Origin: Acinetobacter seifertii | GTDB taxonomy: Bacteria; Pseudomonadota; Gammaproteobacteria; Pseudomonadales; Moraxellaceae | Direction: 5' to 3' | DNA: 64,000 nucleotides | Assembly: GCF_000368065.1 (NCBI RefSeq) | Contig: NZ_KB851200.1 | Location: 1,729,204-1,793,203 of the forward strand | Part shown: piece after piece, positions 33,989 through 42,563 of the stretch | Numbering within the stretch: the stretch's first letter is position 1 | How the letters are laid out: every line of letters begins with the position of its first letter | Translations under genes and position numbers: made by a program | The notes under the pieces: generated by a model | Told to the model about the DNA's origin: nothing | What the model saw: the letters and a program-made list of their open reading frames with translations, nothing else | Databases searched by the model: none

Positions 33989-34537
33989 TTAAAAAATAAA
34001 AAAATGCTCCATCACTACATCTCTTTCTTCCAAACTATTTGAGCTTAAAACTTGTAGCAACAAACCATCTATCAGATTTATCACCATGTTGGCATCGAAT
34101 TTTGGCTCACGAGTTTCTCCGTTAAAAATCAAATCAAAAATTTCATGGAGCAGCCACTTTCGATATTCAACTGCCATGCGATACGCCTGTGGGTAAAGTA
34201 GTTTTATTTCAAAAATAGCTTTAAGTAAAAAGTTATACAGACTGTTTAAATTGGCATGCAAAACCACTATTTCTTTGAGTTTATCGATTGATGTGCGGTA
34301 ATGGTTTGAATAAATAATAGAGAGCACTTTTTCTTTGAGCAGGCTCTTTTGAAAAGCGATACACATTTCAATAAGTTTTTCTTTTGAGTAAAAATAGTTG
34401 TAAAGCGTACCTTTGGCAATTTTGGTTTCTTTAACAATCAGGTCTACGCCTACATGATGAAACCCATGTATCGTAATGAGTTGTATGGTGGTTTGAACGA
34501 CATGTAGTTTTTTGGAAGAGCTTTCTAAATTTCGCAT
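33989..34537 (-). CDS. TetR-family regulator, copy B of the RNA-linked pair
   Basis: The product is 182 residues, strongly similar to the TetR at 9232-9792. HTH: LITIHGFHHVGVDLIVKETKIAKGTLYNYFYSKEKLIEMC. Both begin MRNLE-S-S-K-K-L-H. The shared ligand domain (YPQAYRMAVEYRKWLLHEIFDLIF) suggests the same or a related inducer. It lies 35 nt after the terminator of RNA copy B. The downstream hydrolase on the same strand is the best candidate target. Weak ribosome site, as for copy A. Confidence 0.88.
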   Translation of the reverse strand: MRNLESSSKKLHVVQTTIQLITIHGFHHVGVDLIVKETKIAKGTLYNYFYSKEKLIEMCIAFQKSLLKEKVLSIIYSNHYRTSIDKLKEIVVLHANLNSLYNFLLKAIFEIKLLYPQAYRMAVEYRKWLLHEIFDLIFNGETREPKFDANMVINLIDGLLLQVLSSNSLEERDVVMEHFFIF

Positions 34538-34571
34538 AGTTTTACCGTTATAAAATTCTTGTTGTTTCTAA

Positions 34572-34612
34572 AAGAAAAAAGCTGTGCCCTTTTGGGAGAA
34601 AAAAGGCACAGC
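34572..34612 (-). terminator. intrinsic terminator of RNA copy B
   Basis: On the minus strand GCTGTGCC with a T-run pairs with an A-run and GGGCACAGC, followed by TTTTTTC. It lies 35 nt before the tetR ATG. Position and sequence match copy A. Confidence 0.8.
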
Positions 34613-35016
34613 AAAGCCATAAAGACTGTGCTTGGCACATCTCAAGTTTTATTGTTGATACAAATTTTGAGCCGTAATGACTTAAAGCCTGAAAACCTTA
34701 GGGCGTTCAAGCTGCTTTAAATTTTTAAGCTGTGTCGTTATAGCTTTTGGCAAAGGCTGCCAAGAAATAATGGATGTGCAAAGCCAACTCCTTTTTTATT
34801 GGGAGTTCTGCCGACATTAAAATTATGGTGGCAGAACGAGAAAGGGTTAGCAGACTGGTGAAAGATATAACCAGCACACCCGAAGGTGTCCCTCTCCCGT
34901 CCTACCGCTACGGGAGGAGACTAGGAGTTTACACATAAGAGTATTCCTCAGACGGAATAACTCTGATGCGATCTTTCATCACGGTCTGCTAAAACCGACT
35001 GGCAATGTGGCCAGCA
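34575..35016 (-). ncRNA. large structured RNA upstream of tetR, copy B
   Basis: This is the second copy of the roughly 450-nt RNA. Helix 1 is TAGCAGAC/GTCTGCTA (34848-34855 with 34984-34991). Helix 2 is TGAAAGAT/ATCTTTCA (34859-34866 with 34971-34978). Both differ in sequence from copy A yet stay fully complementary. The UUCG hairpin, the CTCCCGT/ACGGGAG hairpin, the CTGGC/GCCAG hairpin and the TGTGC/GCACA hairpin are identical. It has its own promoter (35022-35050) and terminator (34572-34612). No coding frame is conserved between the copies. Confidence 0.75.
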
Positions 35017-35021
35017 GGCAA

Positions 35022-35050
35022 AGAATAGTGCCCAAGTTTAGTGGCGTCAA
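35022..35050 (-). promoter_or_regulatory. sigma-70 promoter of RNA copy B
   Basis: On the minus strand TTGACG (35050-35045), a 17-bp spacer and TATTCT (35027-35022). Box sequence and spacing are conserved with copy A while the spacer differs, which indicates selection on the promoter. Confidence 0.78.
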
Positions 35051-35141
35051 GCACACAAAATGACATTTGTTTTAAATTAGATCATTAAAAAAGTAAGGCT
35101 AAACAATGAGTAGGTTATTGTTAAATTGGGGTTTATAAAAT
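35031..35141. repeat. 111-bp direct repeat, first copy
   Basis: This stretch, the promoter-upstream tail of RNA copy B, is repeated at 35778-35888 with a single mismatch. A diverged version sits at the tail of copy A (up to 10399). All three end sharply at GGTTTATAAAAT, after which the sequences are unrelated, so this marks a module boundary. Confidence 0.85.
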
Positions 35142-35349
35142 GCTGACATAAGGCTAAATGGCTATTATTTCTGCTTGAAATATTTCAAATACATTGGTTC
35201 AAATTTTATAAAAAATCATAAATTATACAAAATAGTCGTAAATTCAATTCACTACATAGATATTCGTTTCATAAATAATAAATTAATAAAAGCTCATTAC
35301 AGGGGATGTAAATATGTAAGTTTATTCCCTCCCATTTATACAAGTATAT

Positions 35350-35598
35350 TTATTTATCAGGGATTTCTTCTTCAAGTGGTTTACGGACATATGGTATCAA
35401 TTCTTTTTTTATTGCTCCAAATAATTGAAAATTTTGCTTAGCCATATTTAAGCTAATGCCATTTGCTCCTCCCATATAATCAGGATCTTCATTCTGAATA
35501 TTATCATCCTCCCAATAACAAACTGGGCAGATTTCAAAAGAACCATAAGGTAAGTCATCAAATGTAAGATAACCACAACATGGACATGCATAAGACAC
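35350..35598 (-). CDS. CPCC-family cysteine-rich protein
   Basis: The product is 82 residues. It begins MSYACPCCGYLTFDDLP and continues GSFEICPVCYWEDDNIQNED, with two C-x-C-C / C-x2-C pairs that make a zinc-ribbon. NGISLNMAKQNFQLFGA is typical of the CPCC family. Such proteins are small, cytoplasmic and often found near toxin/immunity genes; the function is unknown. It lies between two near-identical 111-bp repeats derived from the RNA/tetR module. The stretch 35142-35349 upstream of its stop shows no gene. Confidence 0.85.
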   Translation of the reverse strand: MSYACPCCGYLTFDDLPYGSFEICPVCYWEDDNIQNEDPDYMGGANGISLNMAKQNFQLFGAIKKELIPYVRKPLEEEIPDK

Positions 35599-35715
35599 TA
35601 TTTTTCTCCCCTCTTTGTCTATATCAATAAATTATACCATCTGTAGATTTAAACATATTTTATGGATAACCCATGCATGTAATCTTTATTTTTGGCATTC
35701 AAGACTAAAACTTTT

Positions 35716-35888
35716 TATAGCTATTAAAGCCAACTCCTTTTAATTAGGAATTCTACTGACACATCAAAGTTATGGTGCCCAAGTTTATTGGCGTCAAGCA
35801 CACAAAATGACATTTGTTTTAAATTAGATCATTAAAAAAGTAAGGCTAAACAATGAGTAGGTTATTGTTAAATTGGGGTTTATAAAAT
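35716..35888 (-). repeat. decayed third copy of the RNA module
   Basis: Pieces of the RNA module remain: TATAGCT, then AAAGCCAACTCC with a degenerate partner, a block ending TTATGGTG, then a direct jump to CCCAAGTTTATTGGCG and the 111-bp tail (35778-35888). Relative to copy B two internal deletions are needed; the larger removes about 200 nt including helices 1 and 2 and the -10 box, between two GTG triplets. The -35 TTGACG survives without a -10, so it should be silent. Confidence 0.8.
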
Positions 35889-35990
35889 AGATATAAAAAA
35901 GCTGAATCTAGTTATCTATAATCAGTCTACTGAAGGGATCTTATGCTTCAGTAGACTGGTGAAAACCATCAAAAATAAATGCAGAAAAAT

Positions 35991-37400
35991 TTAACCTACA
36001 GAAACTCTAGTTATACCCAAATATTGTGCGACTCTGGGAATTTTACTAAAGCAAAACTTTTCGAGTAATAAAACAACAATTAAGGTTAAACCCAGTAACG
36101 GCAGTATTATGCCTATAGTTATGATTAATACTTTCAATGATAGGCTTAGGCGGTAAGGTAAACTTATAGGTGGAGCACCTAGCTCATGTTGTGGTTTCCG
36201 CTTTATCCACATGAGTAGTCCACTGATACTCACTAAAATCAGAGCAATGACAGTAAACACACCAATCATAAGATTTAGTAAACCAAACATTTGACCTTCA
36301 TGAATCGCAACGCCATATCCAATCAAACGATCAAGCAGCAGTTTATTTGCAAATGTCTCATGTTTAATCACGTTTCCATGTTCATCAAAAATAAACGTTT
36401 CTCTTAAAGGCCTATTTTGAGTTTGTGATGAAATGCTCCAAGTCCCTGCCATTGCACCTGAAGGTTGAATTTGTATAGGTGGCTGTAGTTTGAAAGTATC
36501 AACTTTTGAAATTAAGTCGTCCAGTATATGTGCCTGTTCAACATTCAATCGAGTGGTTTGGGATACCATCATATGATGATGCTCAGATTGCATATGTTTA
36601 ACAGCTTGGTCGAACTTTTGTTTTTGATGATGTGATTCTTCTTTGCTACTGGTCGTCCAATCTTGCTGAACTACAGTTGGAGCAGACCATTGACGAATAT
36701 TCTTTAGCATCCCGCCCCATGAAGCTGTCCACGGTAATCCTGAAATGATTAGAAATATCGTAAAAAATGCTACCCAAAAACCTGTCACCGCATGGATATC
36801 TTTCCAAAAGGCACGGCCTTTACGGTTTAATCGCGGATAGACCATACCTCCAAATGAAAGCTTGCCACCTTTGCCCAACCATAAATAAATACCTGTCACA
36901 ATCATGATAATGGTCCAAGAGGCAGCAATTTCTACAACTCTAGAACCATTATCACCCAGCATTAGCTCTCCATGTAAATGAAAAACCTGTCTGGTAAATT
37001 GATCATCTTGATTAATGATTTTCAAAATTTCTAAAGATTCAGGATGAATATAAACTTCTGCATTTTTCGCGACTAAAACACGAGTTGCAGAATGCTCATT
37101 TGGCCCAAGTTCTACCGCAGAAAAAATAGAGTTTGGTACTGCTTTTAAAGCCGCATTCACCTGAACTGATGGCGAATTGGCTTGGTGAATAACCAAATTG
37201 TTATATGGTCGATCAATCCACTCATCAATTTGTGGTTTAAAAAGATAAATTAAACCTGTAAGTGAAAGCCATAAAATAAAAGGTATACAAAATAAGCCGG
37301 CATAAAAATGCCATCGCCATACTGTTGTATAATTTAACCCTTGTTTTGGGTTTTTCTGTGTATGTATTTTCTGCTCTGTACTACGCTGTATCATCTGCAT
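35991..37400 (-). CDS. PepSY-associated transmembrane protein
   Basis: The product is 469 residues. It is the PepSY_TM architecture: four membrane helices near residues 30-52 (HFYAGLFCIPFILWLSLTGLIYLF), 150-175, 200-225 and the C-terminal pair (VFTVIALILVSISGLLMWI; LIITIGIILPLLGLTLIVVLLL). Conserved histidines appear in HFYAGLF, HLHGEL, DIHAVTGFW and AIHEGQMFGLLN. The family is linked to iron or copper uptake and to ferric-reductase-like electron transfer across the inner membrane. It lies downstream of a TonB receptor on the same strand, 83 bp away, so the two likely form an operon. Confidence 0.85.
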   Translation of the reverse strand: MQMIQRSTEQKIHTQKNPKQGLNYTTVWRWHFYAGLFCIPFILWLSLTGLIYLFKPQIDEWIDRPYNNLVIHQANSPSVQVNAALKAVPNSIFSAVELGPNEHSATRVLVAKNAEVYIHPESLEILKIINQDDQFTRQVFHLHGELMLGDNGSRVVEIAASWTIIMIVTGIYLWLGKGGKLSFGGMVYPRLNRKGRAFWKDIHAVTGFWVAFFTIFLIISGLPWTASWGGMLKNIRQWSAPTVVQQDWTTSSKEESHHQKQKFDQAVKHMQSEHHHMMVSQTTRLNVEQAHILDDLISKVDTFKLQPPIQIQPSGAMAGTWSISSQTQNRPLRETFIFDEHGNVIKHETFANKLLLDRLIGYGVAIHEGQMFGLLNLMIGVFTVIALILVSISGLLMWIKRKPQHELGAPPISLPYRLSLSLKVLIITIGIILPLLGLTLIVVLLLEKFCFSKIPRVAQYLGITRVSVG

Positions 37401-37483
37401 AGTGCGACCTCCATAGAAAAATACAGCGATTAAGACTAAAAGCTAAATCTCTGTATTTTTTACTCATTCAACAAAATGCAAGA

Positions 37484-39673
37484 TTAAAAGGTGTATTTAG
37501 CGCCAACGGTTACTGCTAACGGCAATGCATAACTTGGAACAGTACCTGAACCTGAGGTATTTACGCTGCCATCGGCCAGATAACTTAACCCTTGATCATA
37601 GTAAGATGTGTCACCAATATTTTGAGCAATCAGGTACAACTTTAACTTGTCATTGGCTTGATAATTGACACTAACATCTGCTGTCAGTGCGCCATCATTT
37701 TTCTGGGTATGTGCTGTATTGTTCCAGTAGTCAGGGAAATCTCTTAGTTGTAAAGCGATATTGAGTTTGTCTGTTGCTTGCCATGCAGCTCCAGCACTCA
37801 CATTCCACAAAGGAATTTGACCAAGTTGTTGTCCAGTCGGTGTCACAGAAGCTGGATTAGTGGTCGATACTAGTTCTGCTTTAGTTCTTGTATAACCAGC
37901 GTTTAAACTAAGCCTGTCAAATATCTGCCAGTTTGCAATAAGCTCAAAGCCCTGCATTTTTGCATCACCAGCATTAATGTACTGTTTCAAGGTTTGAGCA
38001 GAAGTAACGCCCGTACCACAGTAGTTATTGACCACTGAACATCCTGTTTTTACAGTCGCATAGTCAATATAGTTATTTACTTTGTTGTTAAAATAAGTGC
38101 CTGACAAACTAAAGTCTTGGTATTTGAAATCGAAACCAGCTTCAGCACCCTTGTTGGTTTGCGCCATTAAATCTGTATTTGGAATGGTATACCCCGTCCC
38201 ACTCACAAAACTACGATACATTTGATTTAGTCCAGGCGCAGAAAAGTTTTTGTACGCAGCAGCACGTAAATCTAACATATCATTGACTTGATATTTTAAA
38301 CCTATACGTGGATTAAAATGATTTGATGACTGATCTGGCAATGCATTATTAATATCACTGCCGCGATAATTTCCATAGGTTTTTGCATCACTTGCTTTCC
38401 AATAGTCTTGACGTAAACCTAAGGTAATATCTAAAGGAATAACAAATGGTCTATACACTCCCTGAGCAAATATTCCTGCAAATTGGTGATTTGCTTCTGC
38501 AGTAATATTCCCCTGATATCCTGAAGCATTATAAATATTTAATGGATCTTTAACTCCAATTTGGCGGTAGTCCACACCAACTTTTAAGTCTGTTAAGTTT
38601 CTCCATGCCGTTTGTAAATACATCGATGTTCCAAAGCTATCGTATTCTGCTTTTTCTTTTTGACTCACGAACGGCGTACCATTATTTGGTGTTGCTAAGG
38701 TATACCCATTGTTTGAAGCATTCTGGGTCTCCATTTCGGTATATTGATACCAACCCAGCATATTCAAGGAAGTGTCTTTGGTAATATCAGTCTTACCACC
38801 TAAAGATGCTCGATAGGTATTCCACTGGTTATTTGCCAAAGCATAAGTCGAATGGTCTTCACTGGTTTGACTAGCTTGTAAAGTCAAAAAATATTGCGAG
38901 AAGTCTGTAGGCGTATAAGTTGTCTTAAAATAAACATTATCTGTCTGCGACTGGGTTGTTGTCATTGCAGGATGTCTATATTGCTCTGGTATTTGTTGAT
39001 AGCCATCCGATCGACTTCCGTCATAACTTAGTCCGACTTCCCAATGATCATCAATTTTATAGCCGGTGCTTATGCCATAACTTTGACTATCAAAACTACC
39101 GGCACTCACACTTAACTCTGTTTTATTTTCAGGATGACGAGTAATAATATTGATTACCCCACCCATCGCCATATTTCCCCACAAACTCGTTGCGCCGCCG
39201 CCTCGAATGACTTCAATTCTTTCAACTTGATCCTTTGGAATTTGTGCCCAATTGATTGTACGAAAGTATGGATCATTGACTGGAATGCCATCGAGTAACA
39301 CAAGCGTTAAGCCATTGGTTGAAGTGCCAAAACCACGAATATTAAGCATTTGCCCTGTAGGATGAATTTGTGTTGATGGCCGTGCAGGCACAACAATTCC
39401 TGGAATTTTATTAATAATTTGATCAATGCTTGTTTCTGGCGCATTTGAAATTTGTGTGCGCGTCAATACAGTTGTACTGATGTCCATATCTTTTAGCGCA
39501 GTACCACGACTCGCCATAACGGAAATTGTTGGTAATTGATCAACAGACTTTGCTGTTTCATTTGTGATTGATGGAGTGGTCGCTTCAGCATGAGCTTGTT
39601 GTATACCTAGCGTGATCAAGCTCATCGCAATAGTTAAAGCTTTAGGCAAATAATGTTGTTCAGCAATATTCAT
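37484..39673 (-). CDS. TonB-dependent outer-membrane receptor
   Basis: The product is 729 residues from MNIAEQHYLPKALTIAMSL (ATG 39673). A signal peptide ends near HAEA. The TonB box is probably DQLPTISVMAS. The plug contains IDQIINKIPGIVVP, LNIRGFGTSTNGLTLVLLDG and VERIEVIRGGGATSLWGNMAMGGVINIIT. The barrel ends SYALPLAVTVGAKYTF, with the aromatic C-terminus. Its plug is of the BtuB/heme/metal type rather than the siderophore type. With PepSY downstream and DUF2946 upstream, uptake of a metal such as copper, or of a metal complex, is the best guess. No clear Fur box was seen. Confidence 0.88.
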   Translation of the reverse strand: MNIAEQHYLPKALTIAMSLITLGIQQAHAEATTPSITNETAKSVDQLPTISVMASRGTALKDMDISTTVLTRTQISNAPETSIDQIINKIPGIVVPARPSTQIHPTGQMLNIRGFGTSTNGLTLVLLDGIPVNDPYFRTINWAQIPKDQVERIEVIRGGGATSLWGNMAMGGVINIITRHPENKTELSVSAGSFDSQSYGISTGYKIDDHWEVGLSYDGSRSDGYQQIPEQYRHPAMTTTQSQTDNVYFKTTYTPTDFSQYFLTLQASQTSEDHSTYALANNQWNTYRASLGGKTDITKDTSLNMLGWYQYTEMETQNASNNGYTLATPNNGTPFVSQKEKAEYDSFGTSMYLQTAWRNLTDLKVGVDYRQIGVKDPLNIYNASGYQGNITAEANHQFAGIFAQGVYRPFVIPLDITLGLRQDYWKASDAKTYGNYRGSDINNALPDQSSNHFNPRIGLKYQVNDMLDLRAAAYKNFSAPGLNQMYRSFVSGTGYTIPNTDLMAQTNKGAEAGFDFKYQDFSLSGTYFNNKVNNYIDYATVKTGCSVVNNYCGTGVTSAQTLKQYINAGDAKMQGFELIANWQIFDRLSLNAGYTRTKAELVSTTNPASVTPTGQQLGQIPLWNVSAGAAWQATDKLNIALQLRDFPDYWNNTAHTQKNDGALTADVSVNYQANDKLKLYLIAQNIGDTSYYDQGLSYLADGSVNTSGSGTVPSYALPLAVTVGAKYTF

Positions 39674-39810
39674 AAAATAACCCAATTCGGATCAGAATTT
39701 TTCAATACGATGACTCCATACCAAGCCTTATTGAATGTCGTTATACGACTCAATAGACTCAAATAAGGAAAAATAATGAATTAGATCAATTTCATACAAG
39801 TTGTATAAAA

Positions 39811-40308
39811 TTAAATCGCGAACTGAATTTGGGGGGGAGCTCTATTCTGGAACAAATAGAAATAGAGTTTTTGATGTAACTTAAAGAAATATGCTGTTAG
39901 AGCAACTCGAACGGGTTCACAAAGCAAAATACTCAGTAAAATGAGTAAACAACTCAGTAATACTGGATTAAATTGATGTCCAAGAAGTAAACAGAATTTA
40001 CACGATAAGCTATTAGCATGCTGATCATTAGCAGAAGTATCAGAGGCTTTTATATGCTTGATAAGCTTTGAATGCTCTTCACTTTGTACATGTACTGTAT
40101 GCTTCACTGAAGCCTGTGTATGATGCATTTCATGTGCTTGATGACTAGAAATTGATGGCATTACACTTACACTGGCCAACTGTTCACAAATACCGAAATT
40201 TAGCTCAGGATGTTTTACAAGAATAGGCGTAATAAAAACAGAAAGCTGCATTAGCCATGCAAAGATGGCTAAAAAAATACAAGCAGTCCGATGATTCAAC
40301 ATACGCAA
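39811..40308 (-). CDS. DUF2946 family His-rich membrane protein
   Basis: The product is 165 residues. Two hydrophobic segments (residues 9-29; CLLILLSILLCEPVRVALTAYFF) flank a His/Met-rich periplasmic loop (SHQAHEMHHTQ, KHTVHVQSEEHSK) and a CKFCLLLGH motif. The C-terminal FQNRAPPQIQF is the DUF2946 hallmark. Such proteins accompany copper-related TonB receptors. It reads in the same direction as the TonB receptor and PepSY genes, 137 bp upstream, and is divergent from a second DUF2946 gene. Confidence 0.8.
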   Translation of the reverse strand: MRMLNHRTACIFLAIFAWLMQLSVFITPILVKHPELNFGICEQLASVSVMPSISSHQAHEMHHTQASVKHTVHVQSEEHSKLIKHIKASDTSANDQHANSLSCKFCLLLGHQFNPVLLSCLLILLSILLCEPVRVALTAYFFKLHQKLYFYLFQNRAPPQIQFAI

Positions 40309-40524
40309 TGTACAAAAAATGAAACAGGCAGATTATAAAGATTTTTTTAATTATTGTTAGATATATTTATCTCTATTCACTCGATTACCAATTGTGGCTA
40401 ATTAAACTTATAAAATAGGAAAAATCAAAGTTTTATAAAAAAATCTATTTATGCCTTTAAGAAGTCAGATTTTTTGTTATAGTGTTGCGCAACTGATTTC
40501 CATAAAGTGATTATTTGGGTGTCA

Positions 40525-40983
40525 ATGGTTTTAGGCAGATTGCTAGGTTTAGCAGCAATCTTGTTACAAATCGCTGTTTTCTTACAGCCATTACTACCAG
40601 AGAAATATCAAGTTTCTCCAGTATGTGAGACTATTGCCCAAGCACTTCAACTCAATCACTCTCCAGAGCAGCATTCTCACCATTCAATGCATCATGATGA
40701 TTTATCTCATCATCAAATGCATGATATGACCTCTTCTTTCGTCACCAAAGCTGAAGCGAAGCAAAATACGACACATCATCATGATGCAGGTCATCAATGT
40801 CAGTACTGTGTTGTTTACAGTCACGTGTTGCCTTTGCCAGATCTGGATTTAAAACAAATTCTAGTCAGAATTCAGGTTCGGTTTCTTGCTTTTCTAGAAA
40901 ACTTTTTTCATGTTTTCTTTAAGCTTCAACAGCTCTTTCTTATTCCCCAAGGCCGCGCCCCACCTTTATTACTATCAGTCTAA
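40525..40983 (+). CDS. second DUF2946-like His-rich membrane protein
   Basis: The product is 152 residues from MVLGRLLGLAAILLQIAVFL. GGGTG 8 nt upstream favours ATG 40525, but a GTG at 40507 is possible. The central loop has an extreme His content (HSHHSMHHDDLSHHQMHDM, then THHHDAGHQCQYC), a C-x2-C pair, and the C-terminal QGRAPPLLLSV of the family. It is likely a periplasmic metal binder, probably for copper. It precedes the cytochrome bd operon on the same strand, 150 bp away, and is divergent from the other DUF2946 gene. Confidence 0.8.
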   Translation: MVLGRLLGLAAILLQIAVFLQPLLPEKYQVSPVCETIAQALQLNHSPEQHSHHSMHHDDLSHHQMHDMTSSFVTKAEAKQNTTHHHDAGHQCQYCVVYSHVLPLPDLDLKQILVRIQVRFLAFLENFFHVFFKLQQLFLIPQGRAPPLLLSV

Positions 40984-41040
40984 CTTGATACTCAAAACTT
41001 TATGTTTTGAAAAAATTATATTTTTCAAGAGATTATAGTA

Positions 41041-41133
41041 ATGCTTTCTTTTCAAAATCATGCTCTTAAACGAGTAGAGATAACTACAACTGTCGTTTTA
41101 GCAAATCAAATAAAATTTGAGGTGCTCCTATGA
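41041..41133 (+). CDS. possible 30-residue leader peptide of the cytochrome bd operon
   Basis: ATG 41041 opens a 30-codon frame (MLSFQNHALKRVEITTTVVL, then ANQIKFEVLL) whose TGA stop overlaps the cydA ATG as ATGA. AAGAGA lies 8 nt upstream. Overlap of stop and start suggests translational coupling. The peptide has no obvious family. It may be a regulatory upstream ORF or a chance frame; conservation would decide. Confidence 0.4.
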   Translation: MLSFQNHALKRVEITTTVVLANQIKFEVLL

Positions 41134-42563
41134 CTCTAGGTTTAACAGCACTTGAATTGGCTCGAATCCAATTCGCATTTACCGTTTCATTTCATATTAT
41201 TTTCCCTGCAATCTCGATTGGTCTTGCAAGCTTCCTTGCTGTTTTAGAATGGCGTTGGCTGCGTACTAATGACGCTATCTATAAAGATCTCTTTAAGTAT
41301 TGGGTCAAAATCTTCGCGGTTGCATTTGGAATGGGCGTTGTCTCTGGTGTGGTCATGAGCTATCAATTTGGAACCAACTGGAGCGAATTTTCACGATTTG
41401 CAGGTGGAGTTACAGGCCCTTTACTCACCTATGAAGTTCTTAGTGCTTTTTTCTTGGAAGCTGGTTTCTTAGGAATTATGCTGTTTGGCTGGGGACGTGT
41501 GGGTAAAAAAGCTCACTTCTTCGCAACGCTTATGGTTGCGATAGGTACCTGTATTTCAATGTTCTGGATTTTATCTTCAAATAGCTGGATGCAAACCCCT
41601 CAAGGGTTCTCAATTGAGAATGGCATAATAGTTCCACAAGACTGGTTTGCAATTGTATTTAACCCTTCCTTCCCTTATCGACTTGCGCATATGGCAATCG
41701 CAGCTTTTATGGTTGCAGCTTTACTTGTAGCAGGTACCGCAGCTTGGCATTTAATTAAAGGTCGCCGTGACGAGTTAATAAAAAAGTCATTTTCTATGGC
41801 TCTTTGGCTAATTTTAATTTTAGCGCCAGTACAAATCTTTGTCGGTGATGCACACGGTTTAAATACTTTAGAACATCAACCAGCAAAACTTGCAGCAATG
41901 GAAGGTCATTGGGAAACCAATCATAACGAGGGAATGCCACTGTACTTATTTGGTATTCCAGATATGCAAGAAGAACGCACTAAGTATGCGGTTTCAATTC
42001 CAAATCTTGGAAGCTTAATTCTTACTCACTCCAAAGATGGTAGCGTAAAAGGTTTGAAAGATTTTGCACCAGAAGATCGTCCGAATTCGACTGTAGTATT
42101 TTGGAGTTTTCGAATTATGGTCGGGCTTGGCATGCTTATGCTGCTTTTGGCACTTACAGGATTATGGCTAAGAAAAACTGGCAAGCTTTATGAGAGTAAA
42201 TGGTTTCATCGCTTCGCTTTAGTTATGGGCCCGTCAGGTTTTATTGCTTTACTTGCAGGTTGGTTTACTACAGAAGTTGGACGTCAACCTTGGGTTGTTT
42301 ATGGGGTCATGCGAACTAAAGATGCATTATCTCCCGTATCGGCCGAACAAGTCGGACTCACGCTCATTATTTTTGTTTTGGTTTATTGCATCGTATTTGG
42401 AATCGGCATTTATTACATGCTGAAATTGATCAATAAAGGGCCTGAGTTCATTTATAGCCAAGTTAATGAAGTTGGCGGTGTTGGACACTTTAAAACACCA
42501 ATGCGCCCGCTAAGTGCAACTGATGAACATATTGACGATCAAGGACAAGGAGCATCTTCATGA
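41130..42563 (+). CDS. cydA: cytochrome bd-type quinol oxidase subunit I
   Basis: The product is 477 residues with nine predicted membrane helices. Heme-ligand and quinol-loop regions are visible: RIQFAFTVSFHIIFPAISIG (His ligand of helix 1), GMGVVSGVVMSYQFGTNW, and VGLGMLMLLLALTGLWLRKTGK. The Q-loop between helices 6 and 7 is short, as in the cyanide-insensitive (CIO) branch. It reduces O2 to water using ubiquinol without proton pumping. GAGGTG upstream gives a good start. It overlaps cydB by 4 bp. Confidence 0.95.
   Translation: MTLGLTALELARIQFAFTVSFHIIFPAISIGLASFLAVLEWRWLRTNDAIYKDLFKYWVKIFAVAFGMGVVSGVVMSYQFGTNWSEFSRFAGGVTGPLLTYEVLSAFFLEAGFLGIMLFGWGRVGKKAHFFATLMVAIGTCISMFWILSSNSWMQTPQGFSIENGIIVPQDWFAIVFNPSFPYRLAHMAIAAFMVAALLVAGTAAWHLIKGRRDELIKKSFSMALWLILILAPVQIFVGDAHGLNTLEHQPAKLAAMEGHWETNHNEGMPLYLFGIPDMQEERTKYAVSIPNLGSLILTHSKDGSVKGLKDFAPEDRPNSTVVFWSFRIMVGLGMLMLLLALTGLWLRKTGKLYESKWFHRFALVMGPSGFIALLAGWFTTEVGRQPWVVYGVMRTKDALSPVSAEQVGLTLIIFVLVYCIVFGIGIYYMLKLINKGPEFIYSQVNEVGGVGHFKTPMRPLSATDEHIDDQGQGASS

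Noticed and set aside
35175..35441. 88-codon plus-strand ORF near the CPCC gene
   Set aside because: It overlaps the CPCC gene on the opposite strand, has no ribosome site, and its composition follows the local AT richness.
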